Counted from the stretch's first letter, positions 16,635 to 26,643 are shown. The stretch is DNA of 64,000 bases from CAVPHV01 sp963821095 (GCA_963821095.1 CAWGCJ010000008.1:62001-126000); one strand, 5' to 3'. Notes: generated by a model not told the origin, from the letters alone. A program made the numbers and translations.

Positions 16635-17194
16635 GAGTGCTCGTCGTCGATAACTACGACTCGTTCACCTTCAACCTCGTCCAGTACATCGGCGAGTTGG
16701 GGGCTGAGCCGATTGTGGTCCGCAACGACGCCATGACTCCGTCGGCGGCCCGCGCCGAGAGGTTCGAACGTCTGGTGATATCGCCGGGGCCGGGCCGACC
16801 CGAGGACGCCGGCTACTCGATCGAATACATCACGACCTTTGGGCCCGATATCCCGACCCTCGGTGTCTGTCTCGGGCACCAGGCGATCGCCGTTGCCTTC
16901 GGCGGCAGGGTCGATCGGGCGCCGGAGCCCCGTCACGGCAAGACCTCACTGATCACGCATGACGGAGCCGGCATCTTCAGCGGCCTGCCCAGCCCGTTCA
17001 CGGCGACCCGGTACCACTCGCTTGCAGCCGTTGAACTCCCCGACGTCTTCGAAGTCACCGCCCACAGCGAGGACGGTGTGGTCCAAGGGATTCGGCATCG
17101 CAGTCTTCCCATCGAGGGCGTGCAGTTTCACCCCGAGAGTGTCATGACGACAGAGGGGATGGCAATGCTGAAGAACTTCCTGTCCGAGTCGTGA
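16631..17194 (+). CDS. pabA: Glutamine amidotransferase of aminodeoxychorismate/anthranilate synthase
   Basis: 187 residues, class I glutamine amidotransferase that supplies ammonia to PabB (or TrpE). It has the family start VLVVDNYDSFTFN and the oxyanion stretch ISPGPGRPEDAG. The nucleophile is C80 in GVCLGHQAIA, with H167 and E169 in VQFHPES. The ATG at 16631 overlaps the previous stop. The enzyme can serve folate and sometimes also tryptophan synthesis. Because pabBC at 3996 lacks an amidotransferase domain, this is its likely partner although it lies 11 kb away. Confidence 0.92.
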   Translation: MRVLVVDNYDSFTFNLVQYIGELGAEPIVVRNDAMTPSAARAERFERLVISPGPGRPEDAGYSIEYITTFGPDIPTLGVCLGHQAIAVAFGGRVDRAPEPRHGKTSLITHDGAGIFSGLPSPFTATRYHSLAAVELPDVFEVTAHSEDGVVQGIRHRSLPIEGVQFHPESVMTTEGMAMLKNFLSES

Positions 17195-17200
17195 GCCCGT

Positions 17201-19868
17201 TCAAGCGTCTCTCAGGCCCGCCACTACGTCGTGGGGAGTGATCGGCATGCGGCGCGGTCGCCACCCGGTCGCATTCGCAACGGCGTTGGCTGCGGCCGCA
17301 GGGACCGAAGTGATGGCAAGTTCGGCGATGCCGGATGGTCCTGCCGGGGTGTAGTCGTAGGTTTCCTCGAGAAAGGTGACCTCGATGGGCGGCATCTCCG
17401 ACATCCTGAGCAGCCGGTAGGCGGCGTAGCTGTCGGATGTGACGATCCCCGTTGCCGGATCGGTGATGCGGGCTTCCAGCAGCGCTTCCCCGAGTCCGCG
17501 GGCGAACGCACCGTGCACCCCGCTGGTGGCCTGCTGGGGAGTGTTGGATCGGGCCTGCGGCCAGGGCGGCGGCTGCCTCGGAGACCCGCACCTCTCCGGA
17601 GGCGCGGTCGACGTCAACCGCCACGATGTGGGCGGCGTCGGTGATCCCCCAGCCCAACTTGGCGCCGGCGACGGCGATGGGTGTCACCGGGACGTGCTCC
17701 TCGCGGGGGCGCTTTCTCGTTGTCGAACGTCCCTGGAGGCGGGGCCAGAGGTCGGCCCACGGAACGAACTCCCCAGCGTGGTCGAGGCCGCCCTGGACGG
17801 CGGTCGCCCCGTCGAGTCCGAGGTTCTGGTTGGCGAACTCGACCAAACCGACACGGAGTTCGGCTGCGGCGGCACGCGCCGTGGGTACCAATGCCGGGGT
17901 GGTGCGACTGGCACTCGTTGTCGGACCGTGCCCCAGGTTCGAGTCGCCGATTCGAACCTGGATGTCGCCGGAGGCCAGACCAAACTCCTCAGCGACGGCA
18001 ACGGCCAGCGAAAGGGTGGTGCCGGTGCCGATCTCCTGGGTTCCGGTCTCAACAACCAAGCCGGTGTCCGTCGTCCGCACCCGAACCTTGGTGGCAGGGT
18101 CATAGGCGTAGTGCCATGTCCCGAAGGCAACGCCCACCCCGCGCAGGGTGTCACCATTCCGATCGGCGTCAGATCGGCTGAGCCACAACGGGTGTGACAC
18201 CGCCCACTCGTAGAGGGCCATGCGTCCCGACCGGGGCTCCCAGCCGCGGCGCATCTCGATGGGGTCGCGCCCCGACCGTTCAGCCAGTTCATCGATGGCG
18301 GTCTCCAGCGCAAAGAGTGCGACGGGGGCTCCCGGCGCATGGAAGGGCTTGGCCGGGGCACCGTTGTTCACGACGTCGTAGTCGAGCAGCGACATCGGCG
18401 GTCCCGGGTAACTGAAACGCATCGTTCCGGCGACGGTCTGGCCGGCAGAGTCACCGCTGTCCATGTACGCCGCGGCGGTTACCGCACGGAGGTCGCCGTC
18501 GGCGCTGCCGAGCACGGCCAGGTCGATTTGGGCTCCGGGCCGATAGCCGCCGTAGGCGAGTTCCTCGGCCACATCGTGCACCACTCGCACCGGTGCACTC
18601 GCTGCCTTCGACAGCAGCGCCGCGGTGAGCGCGGGTTCGGCCAGCCCCTGTTTGGCCCCAAACGCGCCGCCGACATTCTCGGCAACAACCCGCACGTTCT
18701 CCCGGTCGATTCCGAGTCGCTTGGCGAGTTGCTTGGCGGCCTCGGTCACCGACTGGGTGGAGAGGTAGACCGTGAGCGAGTGATCGTCCCACGAGGCGAC
18801 GGCGGCATGTGGCTCTGGGGCAGCGTGGGTCTGGGAGGCGGCGGTCCAGGTGCCGGCGACGAGTAGGTCGTCGCCGGCCCTTTTGGCGGCCCCGACCCGC
18901 TTGCGGGCGGTGAACCGACGCTTGGCGAGCAGCGACATCGGGCCCCGCATGTTGCCCTGGCGCGGCAGTGTGGCGGCGAAGTAGGCGGCCTCGTAGTTGC
19001 TGGTGAGCACGAACCGGCGGCCGATGAGATCCGGTGCATCGGGAGCGCGAGCGGCGTCGATTCCGATCGCGAAGGGCAGCGGCTCGTAGGTGACGTCGAT
19101 GGCAGCGACGGCACGTTTGGCGGTGGCCAGGTCGGTGGCCGCCACCGCGGCGATCGGCTGTCCGACGTGGTGGACCCTGCGGTTCTTGCCGAGCAGATCA
19201 ATGATGGCGGCAACGCCGGGAATCTGCTCGGCGCCGCCGGTGGAGACTGCAATCACATCGGCGTGCGGTTCGGTCGAGCGCAAGATGCGGCCGTGCAACA
19301 TGCCGGGCAGTTGGACATCAACGGTGAAGCGGGCTGCGCCCGTCACCTTGGCGGGAGCGTCCGGACGACCCGCGACCGGCGCCGGGCTATCGAATTCTCC
19401 GGCCGCAGCGGCTTGGATTGCGCCGATGATCTCCGGGTAGGCCCCGCAGCGACAGAGGTGGCCGTCGAGGGCGGCGGCGACGTCGTGTGATTCGGGTCGG
19501 TCGGTGCCGCGGGCGGATCTCCAGCCGTCGACATAAGCGTGGGCGGCCACGACGATGCCCGGGATGCAGAACCCGCATTGGATGGCGTCATGGGCGATCA
19601 GTGCGCGTTGCACGGGGTCGAGTCCGACGTCGGGAGTGATTCCTTCGATGGTGGTCACGGAGCGATCTGCGAGCCCTTCGGTCGCCAGCTTGCACGACTC
19701 AGTGGGCACGCCGTCGACCAGGACGGTGCAGGCACCGCAGCCTCCCGTCTCGCAGACAAGCTTGGTTCCGGTGAGCCCAAGCTTGTCGCGGAGGAGGTCG
19801 ATGGCCGTCTCAGGGGGCGCGTCGATGGAGATGTTCTGACCGTTGACGGTGAGGCGCAGATCAGGCAT
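17201..19868 (-). pseudogene. Xanthine dehydrogenase-family molybdenum hydroxylase (2Fe-2S plus Mo domains), frameshifted
   Basis: From the ATG at 19868 the protein opens with a [2Fe-2S] subunit-like domain: CETGGCGACTVLVDG for the plant-type cluster near residue 38, then GFCIPG and HLCRCGAYPEI for the second cluster. From about 165 onward it continues as a molybdopterin-binding subunit with PE-x-HAAVASW and VGGAFGAKQGL. The frame is lost near 17541-17556. The expected C-terminus, with GVHGAFARGLGEALLEA and GPSGIAELA, continues in another frame to the stop at 17201. One missing or extra base explains it. No FAD-binding subunit lies nearby, and the substrate is unknown. Either the gene is dead or the sequence has an error at this spot. 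Confidence 0.82.
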
Positions 19869-19920
19869 CCGCCGACGATAGCGCCACCGCGAGCGGGCAC
19901 CATCGGGGTGACGGTTCCGC

Positions 19921-20754
19921 TCAGTCGGGGAGGGCGTATGAGGCGTCGGGCCGCTCGACGACAAGCCCCTCGACGAGCAGCGACTCCAACGCATGAGCCA
20001 CGAGATCGGGTTCTATTGCGGTGCCATCGACCAAGGCTGCAAAGCCGACCGGGCCCCGTATCAACGTCCGGATGATGGCGCCGCGGACCTGGCGTATGGA
20101 GCCCTCGAAGCGGCCTTGCGATCGAGGCGGCTCATACACCCCGGGCCCAGCGCACCACTCGCGCACCGGACATTCCCCGCATGCCGGCTGACGGGGCCGG
20201 CATTGCGTCGCTCCCAGATCCATCATCGCCTGGTTCCAGGCGGCCGCGTCATTGCCCAAGTCGAGCGCCGCTGCCGCGTCGAGTGCCTTGCCCGAAAGGG
20301 CTTCGCCGTGCCAGCGGCTGAGCACTCGCCGCAGGTTGGTGTCGACCGCGGCGACCTGCGCACCGAAGGCGATGGAGGCGACCGCTCGTGCCGTGTAGGG
20401 CCCGACACCGGGCAGTTGCTCGAGGCCATCGACCTCGGTTGGCCAGCCGTGTTCGACGATATGGGCGGCCGCCTGTTGCAGGCGTTGCGCCCGGCTGTTG
20501 TACCCGAGGCCGCTCCACAGGGTCAGGACGTCACTCAGTGGCGCTTTCGCAAGTGCCTCCGGGTTGGGGAACCGCCCGATGAACCGTTGATAGAAGGGTA
20601 TGACCCTGGTCGCCTGGGTCTGCTGGAGCATGATCTCGGAAACCAAGATGGCGTAGGGATCCCTGGTCTCTCTCCACGGGAAGTCGCGTTGCTCGGCGCG
20701 GTACCACGCAAGAAGGGCGTCGTTGCGGTCCTGCTCGATTGAGGTCCGGCTCAC
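19921..20754 (-). CDS. mutY: A/G-specific adenine DNA glycosylase
   Basis: Removes adenine mispaired with 8-oxoguanine. Motifs in order: catalytic Glu in SEIMLQQTQ, the helix-hairpin-helix LPGVGPYTARAVASIAFG, catalytic Asp in AAVDTNLRRVL, and the [4Fe-4S] loop C-x6-C-x2-C-x5-C (CRPRQPACGECPVREWC). The protein ends soon after the cluster region with a short winged-helix-like segment, so the long C-terminal Nudix-like domain that recognises 8-oxoG in typical MutY is absent. I place the start at the GTG at 20754, just after the pknB stop. ATGs at 20784 and 20814 would overlap pknB. Confidence 0.88.
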   Translation of the reverse strand: MSRTSIEQDRNDALLAWYRAEQRDFPWRETRDPYAILVSEIMLQQTQATRVIPFYQRFIGRFPNPEALAKAPLSDVLTLWSGLGYNSRAQRLQQAAAHIVEHGWPTEVDGLEQLPGVGPYTARAVASIAFGAQVAAVDTNLRRVLSRWHGEALSGKALDAAAALDLGNDAAAWNQAMMDLGATQCRPRQPACGECPVREWCAGPGVYEPPRSQGRFEGSIRQVRGAIIRTLIRGPVGFAALVDGTAIEPDLVAHALESLLVEGLVVERPDASYALPD

Positions 20755-20758
20755 GAGA

Positions 20759-22942
20759 TCAGCCGTCGTCTCCGCCGCCGCCATCGTCGGGTGGCGGTTC
20801 GGGCGGCGCGACACCGATGGTCACCTGGATGGTGGAGCCATCGTCAACGGTCTCCTCGGCGGCTGGGTCCTGGGTGGCGATCATGCCGATGAGGTCGCCA
20901 TCGGGGTCGACTTCGGTCTCTCCGACCACCTCGAGGCTCAGCCCGAGTTCGGCGAGGGCCGCAGTGGCCTCTTCCTGGCTCATTCCGATGAGGTCGGGTA
21001 CCTCAACTTGGATCAGCTCGCCGACACTCACGGTCACCTCATCGCCGATCGTCACGGTGCTTCCGTTCGGGGGTGACTGCGTTGCCACCAATCCGTCGAG
21101 ACCGCTGGCGGCCGTGACCGGAGTGGGGAGGTCGAGTCTGACGAAGACCAACCCGAGGTCGGTGACGATGGTGCGGGCCTCGTCAACGGTCTTGCCGATG
21201 ACGTCGGGGAGCTCGAACGGTTCGGGCCCCTTCGAAACGGAGAGCGTCACACGACTTTCGCGCGGCACCGATTCGCCGGGTTCGGGGTCGGTGCTGATGA
21301 CGAACCCATCCGGGATCTCCGCATCAAACTCCTCGACGGAGACGATGTCCTCAAACCCAGCCTCTTGCAGCGTGCGGATGGCGTTCTCCTCGGCAAGTCC
21401 GGTGACGTCCGGCATTTCGGTCGCGAACGGGCCGTCGGAGACGTCGAGGTCGACCGTGGTGCCCGTGTCGGCGGGGCTGCCGCCGCGCGGGCTCTGGCGG
21501 ATCACGATGCCCTCCGGCACTGTGTCGCTGTGCACGAAGGACACGGTGCCGACAACGAACCCATTGGTCTCGAGTCGGGCGGTTGCGGTCTCGAGCGTGT
21601 CGTCCACGACATTGGGGATGGTAAAGACCTCCTCACCGGTCGACAGGATCACGAGCACGAAGCTTCCCGGCTCGACGACCGTTCCTCCCGGCGGGTCGGT
21701 CACGATCACGTGGTTGGCGTCGATCAGGGCCGAAGGCTCCTCGCGTTGGCGGACCTTCAGGTCGAGCGCCTGGAGCGCTTCGAACGCTTCGCTCCGTTCG
21801 ACACCGGTCAGGTCGGGGACCGTGGTGGTTGCGGCGACGGGCTCTGCCGGGTTGAGCAGCCTGCTGAGGAGGAAGATGCCGGCGGCGAGGACCGCCAGCA
21901 GCCCAAAGATGGTCAGCAGGTAGATGCCGGTGCTGCTGCGGTCCTCGGTGGGGGCTGCGGCAACGTGGCGCGCCGTTTCGTCTGGCGGCACGGTTGCGGG
22001 GGGCGGCGGGGTCATCATCATCTGAGTCGCCGCGGCTGCGGCTGCGGTGGCTGCGGCTGCGGTGGGTTCCCCCCGCAGGAACCGCAGCAGGTCCTCTCGG
22101 AACTCGGCTGCCGTTTGGTAGCGGGCCGCCGGGTCCTTCTCCATGGCTCGCTCGACAATGAGGGCAAGGTCGCCGGGAACGTCGGGGTTGATCTGATCGA
22201 CCGGCACGGCATACTCGGAGACGTGCTGGTAGGCGACGGCAACGGGGCTCTCACCGGTGAACGGTGGCTGGCCGCAGAGCAGTTCGTAGAGAACCACGCC
22301 GAGTGAGTACACATCGGAGCGTTCGTCGGCGGGCAGTCCCTGAGCCTGCTCGGGGCTGAAGTAGGTGGCGGTCCCGATCACCGCACCTGTGCGGGTCAGC
22401 TCCTCTGAGTCGTCGAGGGCCCGGGCGATACCGAAGTCGGTGACCTTCACGCTGCCGTCTGCCGTCAGCATGATGTTGCCGGGTTTGATGTCGCGGTGGT
22501 AGACGCCGGCTTGGTGGGCGACGGTGAGTGCGGCGGCTGCTTCGGCGGCGACCTCGGCGGCTCGACGCGGCAGGAGCGCCCCTTCGGAGCGGCGAATGTC
22601 GCGCAGCGTACGGCCGGAGATCAACTCCATCACCATGTAGTTGGTGCCGTTGTCTTCGCCGAAGTCAAAGATCGACACGATGTTGGGATGACTCAGGTTG
22701 GCGGCCGCCATCGCCTCGCGCCGAAACCGGGCGACGAAGGCTTCGTCCCGAACGAACTGGGGGTGGAGGATCTTGATCGCGACGGTACGGCCCAGCAGCT
22801 GGTCTTCAGCCTGGAATACGTCGGCCATTCCGCCGCGGGCAAGGTGTCCGGTGAGGCGGTAGCGATCCGAGAGGACGCGAGGTTCATCCACGGGCGGGGA
22901 TGGTACCGGCGGCCCGGAGTTTGGTGGGTGGATATCGGTCAT
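20759..22942 (-). CDS. pknB: Serine/threonine protein kinase with five PASTA domains
   Basis: 727 residues. The cytoplasmic Hanks-type kinase domain (about 28-290) has the Gly-loop LARGGMADVF, ATP lysine K57, catalytic YHRDIKPGN with D151, and DFG near 169-171. An Ala/Thr/Pro-rich linker precedes one transmembrane helix (about 342-362). Five extracellular PASTA repeats follow, each opening with a (V/I/M/L)P-(D/N)-V/L motif, such as VPDLTG, IPNVVD, MPDVTG, LPDVIG and VPDLIG. They sense muropeptides or lipid II. It is the only kinase gene in this cluster; the pknA gene seen in mycobacteria is missing. The phosphatase and FHA genes upstream complete the circuit. Confidence 0.95.
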   Translation of the reverse strand: MTDIHPPNSGPPVPSPPVDEPRVLSDRYRLTGHLARGGMADVFQAEDQLLGRTVAIKILHPQFVRDEAFVARFRREAMAAANLSHPNIVSIFDFGEDNGTNYMVMELISGRTLRDIRRSEGALLPRRAAEVAAEAAAALTVAHQAGVYHRDIKPGNIMLTADGSVKVTDFGIARALDDSEELTRTGAVIGTATYFSPEQAQGLPADERSDVYSLGVVLYELLCGQPPFTGESPVAVAYQHVSEYAVPVDQINPDVPGDLALIVERAMEKDPAARYQTAAEFREDLLRFLRGEPTAAAATAAAAAATQMMMTPPPPATVPPDETARHVAAAPTEDRSSTGIYLLTIFGLLAVLAAGIFLLSRLLNPAEPVAATTTVPDLTGVERSEAFEALQALDLKVRQREEPSALIDANHVIVTDPPGGTVVEPGSFVLVILSTGEEVFTIPNVVDDTLETATARLETNGFVVGTVSFVHSDTVPEGIVIRQSPRGGSPADTGTTVDLDVSDGPFATEMPDVTGLAEENAIRTLQEAGFEDIVSVEEFDAEIPDGFVISTDPEPGESVPRESRVTLSVSKGPEPFELPDVIGKTVDEARTIVTDLGLVFVRLDLPTPVTAASGLDGLVATQSPPNGSTVTIGDEVTVSVGELIQVEVPDLIGMSQEEATAALAELGLSLEVVGETEVDPDGDLIGMIATQDPAAEETVDDGSTIQVTIGVAPPEPPPDDGGGGDDG

Positions 22943-22960
22943 GGTGCTCTCTCGTGCTTG

Positions 22961-23000
22961 TGGCGGACATCAGCGACGCCGGTGTCGTTCATGTCCGCCA
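22961..23000. repeat. Inverted repeat on the pknB side of the methyltransferase gene
   Basis: Perfect 10-bp arms (22961-22970 and 22991-23000) are separated by 20 bases and followed by AAAACC. The right arm with its A-tract matches the right arm of the hairpin at 23823-23870. Possible terminator, or the end of a small repeat-bounded cassette. Confidence 0.7.
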
Positions 23001-23049
23001 AAACCCAGGATTGGAACGCTCGGGGGTGGTTGTGTGGTTCCCGTCGTGG

Positions 23050-23805
23050 TCAGGCGTCATCGCCGGGGCGGTGGCCGAGGTACACAAATGTTGCCCCGGC
23101 TTGAACCTCCGAGTGCTCGGAAGGGACCTCGGTTGCCTCAAATCCCGCGGCGGTGAGGAGGCGCAGCCAGGTGGCTCGAGGGAACATCCCGAGGTGATGG
23201 CGTTCCTCGATCGACTCGGGCGCCGACCCCGCGGTCTGTAGCACATAGGTCATGTCGGATACGTATTCGGTGTCGGTGGGATCGGGGTCCCACGTCGTCT
23301 CCGTGTAGCGCAGGCTGCGTCCAGGCCCGTCGTGGCCGCCCGTGCTCGAACACTCTCGGAAGGTCTCGGTGACGACGTCGGGGGCGAACAGCACCGCACC
23401 GCCCGGAGCGCAGTGCAGCCATGCGGTGGCGGCGGCGGCCGCCAGGTCGTCCTCTTTGGTGAGGTAGCTCACCGCGTCATGGACAAAGACCGCGTCGAAC
23501 TGCCGGTTGAGCCGGACTGAGCGCATGTCACCGACCAGGTGCTCACACTCGGGATTGAGCGTCTTTGAGACCGCCAGCATCTCCGGGGCAAGATCAACCA
23601 ACGTCATCGTGACGTGTGCTTTGAGGTGGGAAGCGTTGTTGCCTCCTCCGCTGCCGAGTTCGAGGAGCGTCGTCACCGGGCGGTCCGCCGTTGCCTTCAG
23701 GTGGTGCAGGAAGAAGGCCGCCTCTTCCTCGTAGTCCTCAGGTGCAGTGAGCAGATGAAACCACGGGGCTAGATCGCCATACAAACGAGGGAGTGATCGA
23801 CTCAC
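23050..23805 (-). CDS. Class I SAM-dependent methyltransferase
   Basis: 251 residues from a GTG with a GGAGAC ribosome site. A Rossmann-fold methyltransferase domain covers about 35-180. Motif I is LLELGSGGGNNASHL, a later acidic loop is in LVDLAPEML, GDMRSVRL follows motif II, and VFVHDAVSYL is the post-motif II strand. The C-terminal third (about 170-250) is less typical, with beta strands and a SEHSEVQAG segment. The substrate cannot be told from sequence. The gene sits between pbpA and pknB, which adjoin or flank only pknA in related clusters, and inverted repeats bracket it. It therefore looks like an inserted cassette rather than a native operon member. Confidence 0.82.
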   Translation of the reverse strand: MSRSLPRLYGDLAPWFHLLTAPEDYEEEAAFFLHHLKATADRPVTTLLELGSGGGNNASHLKAHVTMTLVDLAPEMLAVSKTLNPECEHLVGDMRSVRLNRQFDAVFVHDAVSYLTKEDDLAAAAATAWLHCAPGGAVLFAPDVVTETFRECSSTGGHDGPGRSLRYTETTWDPDPTDTEYVSDMTYVLQTAGSAPESIEERHHLGMFPRATWLRLLTAAGFEATEVPSEHSEVQAGATFVYLGHRPGDDA

Positions 23806-23822
23806 TTCTGTCTCCCTTTCCC

Positions 23823-23870
23823 GTTTTGGCGGACAAAGGCGCAGCATGCTGCGGGTATGTCCGCCAAAAC
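23823..23870. repeat. Inverted repeat on the pbpA side of the methyltransferase gene
   Basis: Perfect 13-bp arms (23823-23835 and 23858-23870) carry the core TTTTGGCGGACA and its complement. The 22-base loop contains a second palindrome, GCAGCATGCTGC (23841-23852). The core is shared with the repeat at 22961-23000. It lies in the methyltransferase 5' region, directly downstream of pbpA. Confidence 0.75.
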
Positions 23871-23875
23871 CCTCT

Positions 23876-25351
23876 CTATTCGGGGGTGATCCCGAAGAAC
23901 TGTTGAAACACCGCTTTGGCGATGGGGGCAGCGACCCTTCCTCCTGTGGCGTCGTCGCCGGCGTCGCCACCGGATTCCACCAGGACGGCCACCACGATCT
24001 GCTGCTCGCCGGGGCCGGCACCGACCGATCCGTACCCGACAAACCAAGCGTGTGGCGCCGAGTCGGGGACCTGTGCAGTGCCGGTCTTGCCGGCGATCCG
24101 GACCCCTTCGACGGCGGCATTGCGTCCGGTCCCGTTGGCGACCACGTCCTCCATCATCTCGGCGATCACGGCCGCGGTCGCGGGACTCATGGCGCGTCGC
24201 CACACCGCAGGCTCCGCCTCGGACTGGATCTCTGCGTCGGCGGTGAATACCTCGGCAACGAGGTAGGGCTCCATGATCTCGCCGCCGTTGGCCACTGCAG
24301 CTCCGACCAGCGCCATCTGCAGCGGGGTGGCTCGCACATCTCTCTGGCCGATGGCGGTCTGGGCGACGCCGGGAAGATCATCGGCAAAGGTCGCCACGTC
24401 GGGCATCGATGACGCCACCACCCGCAGGTCGAGCGGAATCTCGAGATTGAAGCCGTAGGACTCTGCTGCGGCCACGAGCGGCAGCGCATCGAGTTGGATC
24501 CCGATCTGGGCGAACGTGGTGTTGCATGAGCGCCGGAAGGCTTCCGCCAAAGTGACCGAGACGCCGTCGGCACACACCTTGCGATCAAAATTGCGGATGG
24601 TCGAGGTGGTCCCCGGCAGTTCCAGCTCGAGCGGATCCGGGTAGCTGGTTCCCGGCCCCGCCTCGCCGGTTTCCAGTGCTGCGGTCGTGGTGACGATCTT
24701 GAAGGTGGACCCCGGCGCATACGTCTCCGCAACGGCACGGTTCAGCAACGGCCGGGCCGGGTCCTCGTCGAGTTGGCTCCCGACCGGTCCGGCTCCCGTG
24801 CCCAAGAGGCTGTTGGGATCGAACGTCGGATTCGACACCATCGCCAGAATCGCCCCGGTCGCCGGATCCATCGCCACCACCGCGCCGATCTGATCCCCCA
24901 GCGCTTCGGCGGCCGTCTGCTGTAGCCCGTGATCGATGGTCAAACGCACCCCTCGCGGCCGCAGGTCGTCACCCATCATGGCGTTGATGACACCCGAGAT
25001 GGTGGCGTCCCGATCGGTCAGAAGCTGATCAGCCCATGCCTTCTCCAAGCCGGTGGAGCCGAATAATTGGGTGGCGTATCCGACAACGTGGGAGTAGAGC
25101 CCATCCTCGGGGTAGATCCGTCGAAACACTCGGGGATCGTCGGGGTCGGCCTCGGATGTCGCCACCACGACCCCATCGGCCGTGATGATGGTGCCCCGCT
25201 CTCGCCCGGCGCGGCCGGCGATGAGTCGGGCGTTGCGAGGGTCGTCGCGGTAGTCGGGGCCGACGATCAACTGCTGGTACGTCACCGCCCCGGCCAACAC
25301 GACGAAGATCAGGAAGATGGCGGTCGCCATGTGGCGGATGGGTCCGTTCAT
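23876..25351 (-). CDS. pbpA: Class B penicillin-binding protein (transpeptidase)
   Basis: 491 residues. Cross-links peptidoglycan together with the RodA/FtsW glycosyltransferase encoded just upstream, whose stop overlaps this start. One N-terminal transmembrane anchor (about 8-28) leads to a dimerisation-type domain (about 45-150). The transpeptidase domain (about 160-490) has the S-x-x-K motif in APGSTFKIV, S-x-N in RRSCNTTF and K-T-G in AGKTGTAQV. Length and layout match actinobacterial PbpA. It is encoded in the kinase operon and in mycobacteria is a phosphorylation target of that system. Confidence 0.93.
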   Translation of the reverse strand: MNGPIRHMATAIFLIFVVLAGAVTYQQLIVGPDYRDDPRNARLIAGRAGRERGTIITADGVVVATSEADPDDPRVFRRIYPEDGLYSHVVGYATQLFGSTGLEKAWADQLLTDRDATISGVINAMMGDDLRPRGVRLTIDHGLQQTAAEALGDQIGAVVAMDPATGAILAMVSNPTFDPNSLLGTGAGPVGSQLDEDPARPLLNRAVAETYAPGSTFKIVTTTAALETGEAGPGTSYPDPLELELPGTTSTIRNFDRKVCADGVSVTLAEAFRRSCNTTFAQIGIQLDALPLVAAAESYGFNLEIPLDLRVVASSMPDVATFADDLPGVAQTAIGQRDVRATPLQMALVGAAVANGGEIMEPYLVAEVFTADAEIQSEAEPAVWRRAMSPATAAVIAEMMEDVVANGTGRNAAVEGVRIAGKTGTAQVPDSAPHAWFVGYGSVGAGPGEQQIVVAVLVESGGDAGDDATGGRVAAPIAKAVFQQFFGITPE

Positions 25352-26643
25352 GCCCGTTCTCCATGGGAGATCCGCGCCAGCAGGGTGATCATCACCAGGT
25401 TGGTGAGCAGCGATGACCCGCCGTACGACATGAACGGCAGCGTGATGCCCGTGACCGGCATCACGCGCAGTACTCCGGCGAGAATCAGGATGGCCTGGAC
25501 CGCAAGCAGCAGGGTCAGGGCCGAGGCGAGGAACTTGCGGAACACGTCGCGGGCCCGCAGCGCGATTCCAAAGCCTGCTGCGGTGAGGAGAGCAAACCCG
25601 GCAAGCACGGCAATCGTTCCGGCGTACCCCATCTCCTCACCGACGGCGGCGAAGATGAAGTCGGTCGAGGCGAATGGGATGCGGTTCGGCTCTCCCAAGC
25701 CGAGACCTGATCCGGTGAGGCTGCCGCTACCGAGGGCGAACAGACTCTGCGCGATCTGGAAGCCCGACCCGGTGAAGTCGTCGAAGGGGCGTATCCAGGC
25801 CTCGACCCTGCGCTGCACGTGGTCGAACATCTGATAGGCGAACAGGCCGCCGGCCGCGATGAACGCTCCCCCGACCCACACGTAGGCAACCCGCCCGGTC
25901 GCGATGTAGATCAGACCGATGAACAGGGCAAAGAGCAGGAGCGATGCGCCCAGGTCCCGTTGGTAGACGAGGACCCCAAAAGACGCAAGGGCGGCGAGGA
26001 CGACCGGCCCGAACTCCCGCAGGGGTGGGATTCGGAGCGGGCCGAGCCTGCGATCGGAGGCCGCCATCGCGGTATGGCGCTCGGCGAGATATGAGGCGAG
26101 GAAGATGGCGAGGAAGACTTTGGCGATTTCGCCCGGCTGAAAGCTCAGCGTGCGCCCCCCGAAGGGGATCTCAAAGCGCACCCAGAGTCGTGAACCGTTG
26201 ACGATGGCCCCGTGGACCGGCCACGAGGTCGGCAGCAGCGGTAGGAGCAACAGCACCACCGCGGCGGCCAGGAACAGATACCGATAGCGCCGTAGCACCT
26301 CGACACCCTCGTCCCGCAGCAAGAGCAGCACCAGGACCGAGATCGCGGCACCGACGAGCAGCCACCAGCGCTGGAGGCCGGCCAGGTCGGAATCGAGTCG
26401 ATAGACCTCGATGAAGCCGATAGCCGTGAGGAAGGCGGCCAGCGGGAACACATACGGGTTGGCTGCAGCGGCCCAACGCCGCAGCGCAAAGTGGATGCTG
26501 CCGAAGGCTGCCAGGAACACGAGGAACGTGAGGGCCACTTGGGCGTCGAGCCAGACGCCTCTGGTGAAGTTGACCAGGGCAACACCCATTGCCGCGATCA
26601 CTGCAGCCGCCACGAGGAGCGCCGCCTCGGCGGTGCGGGTCAT
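25348..26643 (-). CDS. rodA: SEDS peptidoglycan glycosyltransferase, RodA/FtsW family
   Basis: About 431 residues from the ATG at 26643, whose codon overlaps the end of the phosphatase gene. It is highly hydrophobic with roughly 11-12 transmembrane helices. Family signatures include the periplasmic loop with QIAQSLFALGSGSLTGSGLG (near 290-310), the FAAVGEEMGYAG stretch and the C-terminal LPFMSYGGSSLL. The large loop also has PFGGRTLSFQPGEIAKVFLAI. It polymerises lipid II and works with the class B PBP downstream. The pair, together with pstP, fhaB and fhaA, forms the elongation or division operon. Confidence 0.94.
   Translation of the reverse strand: MTRTAEAALLVAAAVIAAMGVALVNFTRGVWLDAQVALTFLVFLAAFGSIHFALRRWAAAANPYVFPLAAFLTAIGFIEVYRLDSDLAGLQRWWLLVGAAISVLVLLLLRDEGVEVLRRYRYLFLAAAVVLLLLPLLPTSWPVHGAIVNGSRLWVRFEIPFGGRTLSFQPGEIAKVFLAIFLASYLAERHTAMAASDRRLGPLRIPPLREFGPVVLAALASFGVLVYQRDLGASLLLFALFIGLIYIATGRVAYVWVGGAFIAAGGLFAYQMFDHVQRRVEAWIRPFDDFTGSGFQIAQSLFALGSGSLTGSGLGLGEPNRIPFASTDFIFAAVGEEMGYAGTIAVLAGFALLTAAGFGIALRARDVFRKFLASALTLLLAVQAILILAGVLRVMPVTGITLPFMSYGGSSLLTNLVMITLLARISHGERA

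Noticed and set aside
17142..17600. Continuation of the hydroxylase first frame into pabA
   Set aside because: After about 17545 it turns into Arg/His/Ser-rich sequence, while the conserved C-terminus is in the other frame.
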